Below, piece after piece: positions 11,868 through 24,600 of a DNA stretch of 64,000 nucleotides (position 1 is its first letter; each line of letters opens with the position of its first letter). The notes under the pieces were generated by a model. The model ran no database searches and had not been told where the DNA came from. It saw only the letters and a program-made list of their open reading frames with translations. Made by a program: the position numbers and the translations under genes. Source of the stretch: Posidonia oceanica (Eukaryota > Streptophyta > Magnoliopsida > Alismatales > Posidoniaceae); NCBI GenBank assembly GCA_037176725.1, contig JAZBRS010000020.1:57936001-58000000 (forward strand). The letters are read 5' to 3'.

Positions 11868-12521
11868 ATACTTGTCTAAACTTAAACTGATTTAAATTAA
11901 GGAATTGAAACAAATGTTTGTCTTCTTGGAAATTTCTAACTGCATGAATGAAGAAACAACTTCAAGATAAACAAGCACAATAATGGTGAAACAATTCCCT
12001 CCCCCTTTGCAGTTGGAAAATGTAACTTTTGTACTGCTTGAAGATAATATTTAAAATTTCTTAGAAACTAAATGGATTATATTAAAAAAATGCCAAAATT
12101 CTGAAAATTATTTTAAATAACAAAAATTGCAAACTGAATTATTCTTATCCTCTTGAACCATTTCAAACTAATTTAATACATAATAATAAATATAAATAAC
12201 TTTTGTTTAAAATGAACCTGCAGTTGTGTAGCATGTGCATGTATGCTAGTTGGCATAAACATATGGCTAAACTTTCTGCGTATTCAACCATGCAATGTCC
12301 ATTATTTTATTGCTAGTTCTTCATATCTATGCATTATAACCATAAGGTTACATATTTGTGAGTTTTTATAGCTATGACCTTCGTTCTTTCTGTGTTAGTA
12401 CATGATCTCTCCTTATGTATTTTGACTTCAACCCTATGTTTGTACAAAATTTTGGCATAAAAGAGACCCGTTGCATCAAGACATTGTCATTTCTGAAAAT
12501 TAATGTCCTCTCTCTTGATAG
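11868..12521 (+). other. Intron tail before the first visible callose synthase exon
   Basis: AT-rich, no element recognised. It ends in a pyrimidine-rich stretch and the AG acceptor at 12520-12521. Confidence 0.6.
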
Positions 12522-12656
12522 ATCCGAACTTTGGGGATGCTAAGATCTCGATTTGAATCTATGCCTGGAGCTTTCAATGCTAGATTGATTCCAGTGGAAA
12601 AAACTGGTCCGGTGAAGAAGGGGCTAAAGGCTACTTTATCCCGAAGATTTGGCGAG
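12522..12656 (+). CDS. Callose synthase, first exon in the window
   Basis: The exon follows an AG acceptor at 12520-12521 and ends before GT at 12657. It encodes 45 residues starting [19 protein letters not shown], a conserved segment after the N-terminal membrane part of CALS proteins. It begins and ends at codon boundaries. In the family it is preceded by an exon ending in a GAFRRLGE-type motif, which I could not find in 1-12521, so the upstream intron exceeds 12.5 kb. Confidence 0.9.
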
Positions 12657-15600
12657 GTTTGACTCTACTGTAAATTTATTTCAAGTTTGTTGTTGGGCAA
12701 CATCTTTGCATTCAGCTGATACAGTTTAGCCTGTAGTACAGTTTGTGTACTAGTCAAAATCGGTTAGCTGTTTTTTTTCCTCTTTTCTTCTGCAATCTTT
12801 AATCAGAGTCAGTCCAGGCAAGGGGCCAATTTGTCATTACACAGGAATCATTGTTGAATTGGCTGATTAGTCTGACATTTTACTGATTTAGTATATATTA
12901 GATTTGATAAATATTTTTTAATTATAAAAAATGAATAATATTTGTTGATTAGGAGAGAAAAGAGAATTAATTTGCATTACTAGAGTAGTTACATAGATAT
13001 AGGGGTGATCCTCTTACACGGATATCCATATAACTATCTATGTAATACTCTCTCTCAAGTTGGAGCATATATAATAATCATGCCCAGCTTGTTATATAAA
13101 GACTCAAACACTTTAACACTCAACTTTTTTGTAAATATGTCGGCCAACTGCTCTGAAGATTGAGTATATGGAGTATCAATGATTCCAGTCAAAACACCAT
13201 CTCTTGTATATAATGATAATCCACTTCTATATGCTTGGTATGCTCATGAAAGGTTTGATTGTTAGCAATGAGTATCGCGACCTGATTATCATAATACATT
13301 GGCATAGGTACTTCCACGAGGAAGCCAAACTCAGTCAACAAGGACCTAAGTCATATCATCTATACTCTGCCTTGGCACTCGATTTGGACACCATATTTTG
13401 TTTCTTGCTTATTCATGTGACTAGGTTATCATCTACATAGGTATAGTAACATGAAGTAGATTTCCTTTCTCCCTTGTTGCCTGCATATGATATGTCTAGA
13501 TGAGTAACTGTCAAATAGATCAACTGTCTGTCAAATAGCCCAACATCTTCAAACACTTCTGACAAACTATCCCAAAAACTAGAATTCTGATCAATGGGAG
13601 TATTTTCTGGTTTACATCCTAAAAGGCCAATCTCCTGTAGAATGTCAAGCACACGCTTCCTCTGAGATAACATCATCCTGTCCTTGGCATAAGCAAATTC
13701 TACGCCCAAGAAATACTTAGGTGTCCTCGTATCTTTTGTAACAAAGTGCTGTGAAAGATATTGCTTTGTCTCACTAATGCTTGTGGTGTCGTTTTCTGTC
13801 AGGAGAATATCATCCACATAAATTGCAAGAAACAAATAGCCACTGGAGCTCTATCTGATAAACACTGAGCGATTAACAACACATCTTACAAAGCCCTGAT
13901 CCAACACAACTATACTAAATTTCTGAAACCACGCATGTGGACTTTGCTTCAAACCGTACAAAGCCTTTTTGAGAAGACGTACACGATTCTCCTGAGCAAC
14001 ATACCTTGGGGTTGCTCCATAAAAACATGTTTAGTTAAATTACTATATAGAAAAACATTCTTTACATCAAGTTGACACAACTACCTGGACTAATTGATAG
14101 CAACGGAGAGAAATACCTGTATAGAGTTGAGTCGGGCTACAAGCGAGAATGTCTCAGTATACTTACCCGTGCCAAAAGCACGTGCCAATCAGAAGCACAG
14201 TTTGAAGGTGCAACAAAGATCGCAGATGTTACATTAAAGCAGCAACATCTCATAATTTTTCTACAAGACAATATACTAGTAGACAACACAGTGATCCAGG
14301 AAACACAATAGTTGATATCAACTGATTGAAAAAATACTCATTCAGACCGGTTATTTGAAAATGGATAATCTGATTTGTAGCCTTATCAGCTAAATCAATA
14401 TTTTCCATAAATTGGCGATATGTTACTGAGTACTAATTTTCCATAGTAGGATCTCTTGCTAACATCTTCATTGCATGCCTTGTTTATGGTTCTTCAACGA
14501 TAATACTGCCAAACTGTTGTAATAATGTAATGTGCATCCATTGGACTTCAGCCTGACCCCTAACTTGAATACTATTGTTTTGATTTCCTGCTTGGTTTAT
14601 GATTTTCCTTTAGAGTTTGCCAGGCGAATTAGTGTTAGATATTTTCATTATTTTTTCATGAATTACTACATTATTGCATTGAATTTTTTGTTGTTGGAAC
14701 TTGTCATTTCAGATTCCAGCCAGTACTAAAGAGAAGGAAAATGCAAAATTCTCACAGCTGTGGAACGAGATAATTAGCAGTTTCCGTGAAGAAGACCTCA
14801 TTAACAACGGGTACTATTATTTGTAGAAGTAGAACTTTGGATTTCTATCCCATGAGAAGGCAGATTATTTCTTAATTTTCTTTTGCAAATGAGTTTTTTT
14901 TTTTGTGGTTACAGGGAAAGAGACCTGTTACTTGTTCCTTACTCGGCCGATCGGGATCTGGATCTCATTCAATGGCCCCCATTCCTGCTTGCTAGCAAGG
15001 TTTTTCTACTTTAAGTTTCATGTATTGAACTTTGACTCTTGAACTATTTAGTGATTTACTCTGTTTTGTGAGTTCATAGATCCCAATAGCATTAGACATG
15101 GCTAAAGATAGTAATGGTAAAGACCGTGAACTTAAAAAGAGGCTTCATGCTGATAGCTATATGCTTAGTGCTGTTCGTGAGTGCTATGCGTCTTTCAGAA
15201 ACATTGTCAAGTACTTGGTTGAAGGACAGCGGGAGAGAGAGTGAGTGCAGGCTGCACTGTGCAGCCATTCGTAAAGCCCTATTTGAGTTGATTTCTTTTA
15301 CAAAAATCATCATATTCTATGATGTAATTGCTAATTTCACTTTCTACTCAAAATTATGTAGAGTCATAAATGCTATATTCACTAAGGTGGATGATCATAT
15401 TGAGGAAAACACACTGATTTCTCACTTGAATATGAGTGCTCTCCCAGGTCTCCACGGACACTTTGTGAAGCTGATAAATTGCTTGGTAAGTGATATAATA
15501 CGATGATGATTTCACACATTGGTTTAAATAGGGTGGATGTTTCAGTTTCACAATCTAATCCTTGTTTGGCAATTTAGGGGAATAACAAACTGGAGGATAG

Positions 15601-18600
15601 GGATCAAGTTGTCATTCTATTCCAGGACATGCTAGAGGTTGCGACAAGAGACATAATGGAGGGACAGTTTTCTGGGTAGGGATACCCTACCAGCAACCCC
15701 CATTCCCTCCTTTGTTATCGTTATTATAGCTTCATATTTTGATCTAGTTGTCCCCTTTTTTATAGGTTTTTAGATTCAAGCCATGGAGTCTCATATGGTG
15801 GGAGGTATGAAGGGATGACTCCACTTGATCAACAATATCAGTTATTTGCATCTTCTGGAGCAATAAAATTTCCAGTACCAGAATCAGATGCATGGACAGA
15901 AAAGGTATTGTCAAATTTGTATGTCCTGTCTTATATACGTGTCTTATGGAAAATTGTTTTCCTTGTTTACTACTTTCAATTAACCTGATTGTTCTCTATT
16001 TTTGTCCAGATTAGAAGGCTCAACCTTTTGCTCACAGTGAAGGAATCAGCTATGGATGTTCCCATAAACTTAGAAGCTCGAAGACGAATTGCTTTCTTTA
16101 CAAATTCTTTGTTTATGGATATGCCTGATGCTCCAAAAGTACGCAACATGCTTTCATTTTCGTAAGTCCCAGATAATTCTCTGTTTTGCTCTCTAGTTGT
16201 GCCGTTGCATACTAATCTTCTTTCTCTCAAAAGCTGAATGCAGTTCCCAGGTATTTTTTCAATGATCTACTAAATAAAGATTTTTTAATGCTTTTCTTGT
16301 TTTTTTCTGTTTTTCTTGTGCATGGTGGTTTTTTTAGCAGTTGATGAAAATAACCAAACAATGCACTAGTCACAAAATATCAAACAAGAAACTATTTGTG
16401 AAATACTAGATTTACCAAATAGGTGGAACAATGTTTGTACCAAATGATCTCCCTTAGCAAGCAGTTTTTGGTTTGTATCGCTGGGTTATGGTTGTTGAAA
16501 GCAATAATGTATTATAGTGTTAATGTGGGTTATGGAATTCATATACCAAATTTTGGGTAGTTGATATTTTCATTGATTGGACCATGTCATTACTCTTGCA
16601 TTCATATATAACTCGTAGGGTATTGGTATGAGTATTTAGAGCATTTGCTAAAAAAATGTGCTCCTTCTGCAGTGTCTTGACCCCTTACTACGAGGAGGAG
16701 GTTCTTTTTTCCCTACGAGAACTGCAGGAGCCAAATGAAGATGGTGTTTCGATACTTTTCTACCTACAGAAAATATATCCAGGTTATTTCACTTATTAAT
16801 CACCAAGTTCACAAATATAAGAGGACAGGTTTCCTGTATTTTCATATTATTCATAGTTTATTGCAATAAAATTACTTATTTTTGTAATTGAATTGATGTT
16901 TAGATGAGTGGACAAATTTTCTTCAGCGGGTGGGTTGTAGAAACGACGATGAAGTTCTATATAATGCAGAACTTTACGAAGAGCTACGTCTTTGGGCTTC
17001 GTATAGAGGCCAGACTCTGACAAGAACAGGTTTATTGATTTTTATATTTTGTTTGACCTTGTTTTCCTTGTAAAAGATTATGATACTGTTCTCTTTTTCT
17101 ATAATGTAACATCACTTGTAGTTTTGACATGCTTTCTTTGCTAGTTAGAGGTATGATGTATTATAGGAAAGCATTGGAGCTTCAGGCCTTCCTTGATATG
17201 GCCAAAGATGACGGTTAGACTATGGCTTTTCCGACAAAAGTTAGATTTGTAAAACATGGATTTACTTGTGCTGCATTGACTTTCACCTGTTATTTGTGTG
17301 ATATTTCAGATTTGTTGGATGGATACAAGGCTATTGAAATATCATCTGAGGAACACTCAAAAGTTGAAAGATCTTTGCGGGCTCAGTGTCAAGCTGTATC
17401 TGACATGAAGTTCACTTATGTAGTTTCGTGTCAGAAATATGGTATTCATAAACGGTCTGGTGATCAACGTGCTCAAGATATTTTGAGACTCATGACAACG
17501 TATGTGCAAAGTCATTTTAGTTACTGTGAAATTAGGATAGAAGAATGAGATTACTTTCACTAATGAGAATGGGTTACATATATATAGGTCTTATTAATTA
17601 CATGAATATCCATTTACCCATATAACTAATAGGATCTAATAACAATATCTCCCCCACTCTTCAAGATGGAGCATATATATAAGTCATGCCCAGTTTATTA
17701 CAAAGAGATTAAAAAACCCTTACATTAAGCCCTTTTGTGAAGATATCCGTTATTCGCAAACTGATTAGAGGATGGAGTGTATGGGGTAGCAACGATCTCT
17801 CTCATCACCATATCACGAACAAAGTGCCAATCGATCTCAACGTACTTCGTGTACTCGTGGAAGGTTGGATTGTTGAGAATAAAGATTACCACTTGGTTAT
17901 CACAATATATAGATACATGGACCTTTACAGTGAAACCAAGTTCAACCAACAAAGATCTAAGCCACATCATTTCACATGTTGTTTGAGCCATGGATTGATA
18001 CTTTGCCTTTGTACTAGATGCACTGGATCTGGACACCACATTCTGTTTCTTACTCCGCCAAGTGACTAGATTACCTTCAACATATTGCAATATCTAGATG
18101 TTGACTTCCTGTCTCCTTTGTTACTTGCATAGCTTGAGTATGAATAGGTTTCAACGTGAAAATGTCCATTCTTTCTATAGTTTAGTCTCTTTCCAGGTGC
18201 TCCTTCAATGCATGCTAGCATACGTAAGGCATCTTGCCAATGGATTATCTTGGGTTCATGCATAGATTGACTGAGAAGTTCAACGACATAGGAAATATCT
18301 AGATGAGTAACAGTTAAGTAGATCAACTTCCCAATCAGTTGACGATATTGGCCTGATTTTTGATCTACAGGAGTGCTTTTCGGTTTGCATCTAAGGAGAT
18401 AAGAAGGTTAAGAGCATACTCTGTTGAGATAATGCCATCTTGCCCTGACTATAAGTAAACTCAATTCCTAGAAAATATCTGGGTTTGCTGATATCCTTTG
18501 TGACAAAGTCATTCTATGATACTCTTTTGTCTCACTAATCGCTGTGGTATCACTACCTGTCAGGAGGATACTAACATATACTGTCAAGAAGACATAGTTG

Positions 18601-21600
18601 TTGGATTGTTTCTTTATAAACACTGAATGATCAACTGCACAACTATGAAAGGCATCATAACAACTCTGTTGAATTTCTCAAACTAGGCTCGTGGGTTATG
18701 CTTGAGACGATAGATAGCCTTTCTTAGCTGACAAACACCATCTGTCCCCTAAGCAGCATACCTTAGATGTTGCTCTATATACACTTGCTCTGTTAAATCA
18801 CCACAAAGAAAGGCACTTTTGACATGCAACAAACACAATTCCCATGATTGATTAACAGCAAGACACGGATGGAGTTTAGTCGGGCCAAAAGAGAAAAAGT
18901 CTCCTAAGCAGCATACCCTGGATGTTGCTCCATTTACACTTGTTCTGTTAAATCACCACAAAGAAAGGCTCTTTTGACATTCAATAGACACAATTCCCAT
19001 GACTGATTGACAGCAAGACACGGATGGAGTTTAGTTGGGCTACAGGAGAAAAAATCTTAGCATAATCAACTCCAAACGTTTACACGAAACCACGGGCAAC
19101 TAGAAGAGCCTTGTACCTGTCCACTGATCCATGTACCATCAAGTTTATACTTGATGGTGTAGACTCATTTGCAGCTGACAATGTTGGTTCCACTAGGGCA
19201 AGAGACCAAATCTCATGTACTATGTGTCAACAACGCCTAGATTTATTCATCCGTGTACTAAGCTGCGGAAAGAAGGATGAAGACGATCATAGGAAATAAA
19301 GTGAGATATGAGATGAGCAGTGGTAGAGTGTTTACCTTTACGAAGAGTAATGGGAATATCAAGCTTAGAGGATGGTGTATCTCCAGACAGTGAAAGTAGT
19401 TCAGCAGGAGCAGGAGTGATCGCTTGATAGTGTGAAAGTAGGAGTGACTCAAAAAAGGTAACATCTGCCGAAAAGAACTATCGTCGAGTAGGAGGATGAT
19501 AACACCTATACTCCTTCTGAGTCCTTGAGTACCCTACAAAGACATACTTAAGGGATCGAGGAGACAACTTATGAAGACTTGGAGGCAAGTCTTGAATGAA
19601 AGCAACATAACCAAAGGGACAAATGAAACAATTATATATCAGCACACAGTTTCCTAAGTGGAACTTCGCCACCAAGTGGAGCATAAGGCATTCTATTTAC
19701 AAGATATGAAATAGTAAGTATAGCATCAGACTATATATTTTGGAACCTTCATCTACAACATAATGGTACCAGTAAAAGATGTCTGTGTTTTCGCTTAGCT
19801 ACACCATTTTATTGAGATGTATGAAAACAAAAAGTTTGATGTAAAACACTCAGAGAAGCGTAATTTTTTTGAACATTTTGTTGAATTTAACAGTATTATT
19901 GGTGCGAAATTTTTTTGGAGCAATGGAAAATTGATCTATTGTTTCAGCAAAACACTTTTTGATGACAACAATCACATGGACTTGATCTTTGAGTAAATAT
20001 ACCCAAGAATCACGAGAATAATCATCGACGAATGCAATGTAATAGTTATGACTAGATATAGATGGAATGTGAGCAGGACCTTAAATATCACAATGAACTA
20101 TCTCAAACAAACTCTGACTATTAGTATGAGACTAACGCCTAAAGGTAGTACGATGGTGCTTAATTTACTGACATAACTTACAATCAGAGGGCTCAACTGA
20201 GATCCACAGTAACATTTACTGGAGTTTGCGGTGAGATGGGTGAAGAAGATGGTAGTGTCACAAAAGAGAAGACTCCGATGTAGAAGTCAGAGACATCAAC
20301 CCTCGAGGTATCTCTTAACGAACCAGCAGTTAAACACTATGTCCACGCTCACGGTCCAAATCAATCCTCTTCTCTGTCTATAAATCCTAAAAAGATACAA
20401 TGGAAAGGGAAAAAGGTCACACAACAAGTGTTTTGGTGGTTGTATTAATGGATAACAAATTGATTGGAAAATCAGGGACATAAAGAACTTTTTCAAGAGT
20501 GAGTTGAGAAGAGGCTCTAACAACCCTTTCTTGAGACATTGGATAGTGATGACCATCAGCAATGGCAATCGACTTAATATCGGACAATTAAGAAAGATGA
20601 ATAAAAAGGTCATGATTATGGCCTAGAGTATATGATTACCTGACATGTAAGAAGATGTACTAGAGTATATGACCTAGGAACTATCCTTATGGCCTGTTTG
20701 TGCCTCGGAAACGAAAGGAAATGGAAAATGTAAGTCAAAAGAAAACCAAAGGAAACAGAAACTAACGGAATTTATTTTCTGTTTGATCAATTTTCTAATG
20801 TTTGTGCCTGTCATTGCAAACATACAGAAAACAAAAAGTATGTGTTTGTGTTTGCCAATGGAAACAGTTGGAAATCTTATATATATGTATTCCTTGGTCA
20901 TTAATTAATAACAGATCATTATTTTTCTCTCTAATCTTTACAATTGGATTTAGTTTACAACCACAACGCTCATGCAATTGCTATGAAAAATTTAAGATAT
21001 CAAATGACTAAAAACAAGTAGTAGAAATTATACATACTAAGTGCCTTTTGATTCATGTAATATTCGAAAGTTTGTGCAACATTACTACAGTGAATCAATT
21101 TTAATTAGATTATTTTTGAGAAAAGAAAATGTAATTTCATTGTTTACACAATTGAAAGAACTGTACATCTTAGAGTACAGAGATCCAAGAGAAAAGAAAA
21201 GCTCAAAAATACAAGATTAATTAAAAAATCTCTTCAACAATGTTCCCATGAGGAGACGGGGGCTTGAACAACACTAAAAACTTGGAATTCAACCTCATTG
21301 TAGCAACAACTAAAATCAAAAATCAAATGGGAAATGGGGCTTAAATTGTTCCCATGAGGACGGAGGCTTTGGTGGTGGTGGTGGTGCTGGCAGCATGGGA
21401 GATGGGTGTTGCTGCTTCTTCTTCTTCTTCCTTCTCCTCCTTTGCTCCTCCTCCTCATACTATTGTTGTTGCTTCTGTTGCTGGCGGCGGCGATGGTGAG
21501 ATACGTGTTTGGTTGTAGTGGTGGTGGTGATTGTGGGGAGGATAGAGGAGATGGCCCTGACGCCGTCATTCTGTCTGATTTTTGTCGTTGTAAACAAAGC

Positions 21601-24600
21601 CCCCCTCTTCCCCACCCCCGACGCCCTCATCTCGTTCGATCTCCATCGCTGTGAACATAACCCCCCTCCTCCCCGCCCTCGATGCCCTCATCCTGTTTGA
21701 TCTCCAGCGTTGCAAACAAAGGAGGACGAAGCAGTAGGAGGGGAGTGATGGAGGACGAAGAAAAAGGAGAAGAAAGGCGTGCATTTCCGTCCAAATTTCC
21801 AACCTAAAACCTTGGAAATAAAAATCCACTCCCTTTTCATACTCTAGAAACGAACAGAAAGCATTTTCTTTTCGAGTGAAGGCACAAATAGCACTTAAAA
21901 AAGTGGTCAAAGGAAAACTATTTTCCTTTCCTTTGGTTTCCTTTTGATTCTGATGGCACAAACCCCCCCCTTAGATGCTAATGAGGTATTTGTACTTATG
22001 TTAGGGCGTGTGCAGAGGACTAGGTGAGTTGCATCTGTAGGAACGTCTCATAATCCTGAGATATGGTCACAGTGGGTGGAGAAGGCTGAGTCTTAGCAGA
22101 AGATGACTCAGTGGAAACATGCTGAGCCCACTGAGGTCAGCTAAACTTATCCCAACACTTATATGAGGTGTGATTGTTCCGTTCACAATGGCCACATCAA
22201 CGGCCCTCGCGTCTTCTCCCTGTAGAACGACCATGGCCTCGTCTATGTCCACGAGTAATACTAGCTATGGCAGACTGATCTGAGGTGTAGCAATGGAAAT
22301 CCATAGAAAACATGAGAATGTAAAGGAAGGTGACGTAACACTGTTAGCTCCAAGAATCTGACCACAAATCTGAGTAGAAATCTCATGATCAAGTGTAGTC
22401 TGGAAGATGGCACTAGCAAGTTCCTCACGGTACTCCCTCATCTTGACAATATCAGCCATATAGGGCTAATGAACCTCCAACTCATCCAAAAACGTACGAA
22501 GTGAGACATGTCCTGGACTGGGCGACTTCCCTGTTGAAGTGTGAACTTCATATATCTCACTGATCCTAGAAATATTCTTCTCAGATCCATTTGTATTCTT
22601 CAATGTGTTTCAAACCTTCTAAGTCGGATTGAGCATCATGAGACTCTAAGAAACATTTTCCTCCATACTGTTCATGAGTCAGGAATTGACGACACAGTCT
22701 TCATGATCTTGCAGTGAGCGCCAATGAAAGTCTCAAAAGCTTGAGACCATAAGAGATAGTTTTTTCCATTAAATTTTAGTGATGTATTGCTGAGATGCTT
22801 CACCAATGACTCACGAAATGTTGAGGAGGAGGCCATAACAATAACTACCCAACAGATATACAGCACACGGAGATCTGATTTTCACAAAAGAGGCACGCAC
22901 AAGACTGATTTTCACGAAATCAGTAGAAAAATTGGAGGACAGCACATGTCCATGGCACAACTGTGAGGAAATGGGCACATCAAGGGCACACACACAGCTC
23001 TAAACCTGTCCATACACCAAACAAGAGAGTCGCAGCCTAGTACATGGTCGGACAACCAATGGTTGGCTGCACCGGAGCCATCGGTTGTCCCCGGGAGAGC
23101 CGGCGATGGGTCTGCTGGACCTGGACAGGGCTGCTGGACGAAGAGGAAGGAGTAGGAGGGGTTGGGGAGGTTCTGGAGGAGGCTGCTGGAGGTTGACGTG
23201 CCGGTGGCTACACTCCCTGGTCGGCGTCAGTGGTGTTGAACCATAGAAATGGGAATGATGGTGTTGGCAGTGCTGTTCTCTCTCCCTTTTTTTTGTTTAG
23301 GGTTTTCTGTGCTCTGATACCATGTGAAATTATGGTAGAAGAATAAGATTACTTTCACTGATGAGAATGGGTTACATATATATAGGTCCTACTAATTATA
23401 TGGATATCCATTTACCCACATAATTAATTGGATCCGAATAACAATATCACCCACAGTTACTATTTCCTATTGGAAGTATGCATTGTCCCAAGTCCCAACA
23501 CGTATAAAAAATGAAAAGATAAAAAGTATAAAATATGTGATTTGCTTCCATTTGATTTTCAGTGGTTTGACGATCTCACCCAATCACTTTTTGTACCTCC
23601 TATTTTGACTTAAATGATTTTCATTGTTTGTTACGTAATCAATGAATTAGTGTTCAAGTTTAATTGCAAGTTACAACACTTCACAAATTGAACAGAGAAT
23701 TTTTTTCAGCAATTGTGCTATTTCTATTGTATTCTTTTAATAAATATTATGGCATAATATTTGTTGTTTTGGCCTGTACAGTGTACAGCTTGTTTTTTAT
23801 TTTTGAAAAAAGAACTTTAGGTGAGCTAAGCATTTTATTGAAAAGATTTCTATAAAATCTTTGTCCTTGTATTTTATTTGAAAATTTTCCAACCACAACA
23901 GGTATCCTTCTCTCCGTGTGGCATATATTGATGAAGTTGAGGAGACTTCCAAAGAAAAATCTAAGAGGACCAATGATAAAGTCTACTATTCAGCTTTAGC
24001 GAAGGTAGCTTTGTACAAGCATGACGACGTGACTGAAGCAGTACCAAATCTAGACCAGGTGAATATTTTTTTCAATCATCATGCAATAAGAGAGGCCTGA
24101 AATGAATTTCATGAATATATTTCATGGTTTGTGATGCAGGTTGTTTTGCTTTAATGATGATTTGGTCATTTTTTGCTCAAGAAACTGGACACTTGATTAT
24201 TAGTTGGTTTATCTATATGTCTCTTCCCTTCGTCTGGTGCTTTATTAGCATATTTATTGTATATTGTTTTATAAATTGCTTATTTTTGTGATAGAATTGC
24301 TTGAATGTGGCTTGAACAATGTTGATAAGTTTGTAGCTATGGGTTGTTGTAGTAAGAATAAATGGATAAATACTATACATATAGGACTCTGGGCCACTCC
24401 ATGGAGAGTGAGGGAGATCCTAGGGAAATGGAAAAAGACCAACAAAAAACGATAGGATTCTGTGTGCATTCTTTCTCTATACTTGTGCTAATTGAAATTT
24501 CATTTAAAGAGGAATTTCTAGAGATCTATAATGTTTTTTAACCAAAGGAAGCTTGAATAATGATGGGATAATCTCATGACTTTGTTATCGATGCATTGTA

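Larger units (their letters stand above)
17525..23455 (-). mobile_element. Ty1/copia element with both LTRs and target duplication, coding-dead
   Basis: LTRs 17525-17656 (132 bp) and 23323-23455 (133 bp) are flanked by a perfect TSD GTTAC (17520-17524, 23456-23460). A TGGTATCAGAGC primer binding site, complementary to initiator tRNA-Met, directly abuts the right LTR, which fixes the minus orientation. Gag lies at about 22000-22870, the gag-pre-integrase/integrase part at about 19480-20610, RT at 18060-19050 and RNase H at 17725-18090. A DNA element interrupts it at 20690-21970. RT is inactivated: YVDD reads YVSI, and a 154-bp tandem duplication shifts the frame. It sits in the callose synthase intron 17500-23901. 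Confidence 0.92.

Noticed and set aside
1..12521. Upstream callose synthase exons
   Set aside because: I looked for the GGIYGAFRRLGE-type exon and other N-terminal blocks and found none; the sequence is intron and LINE/TRIM material.
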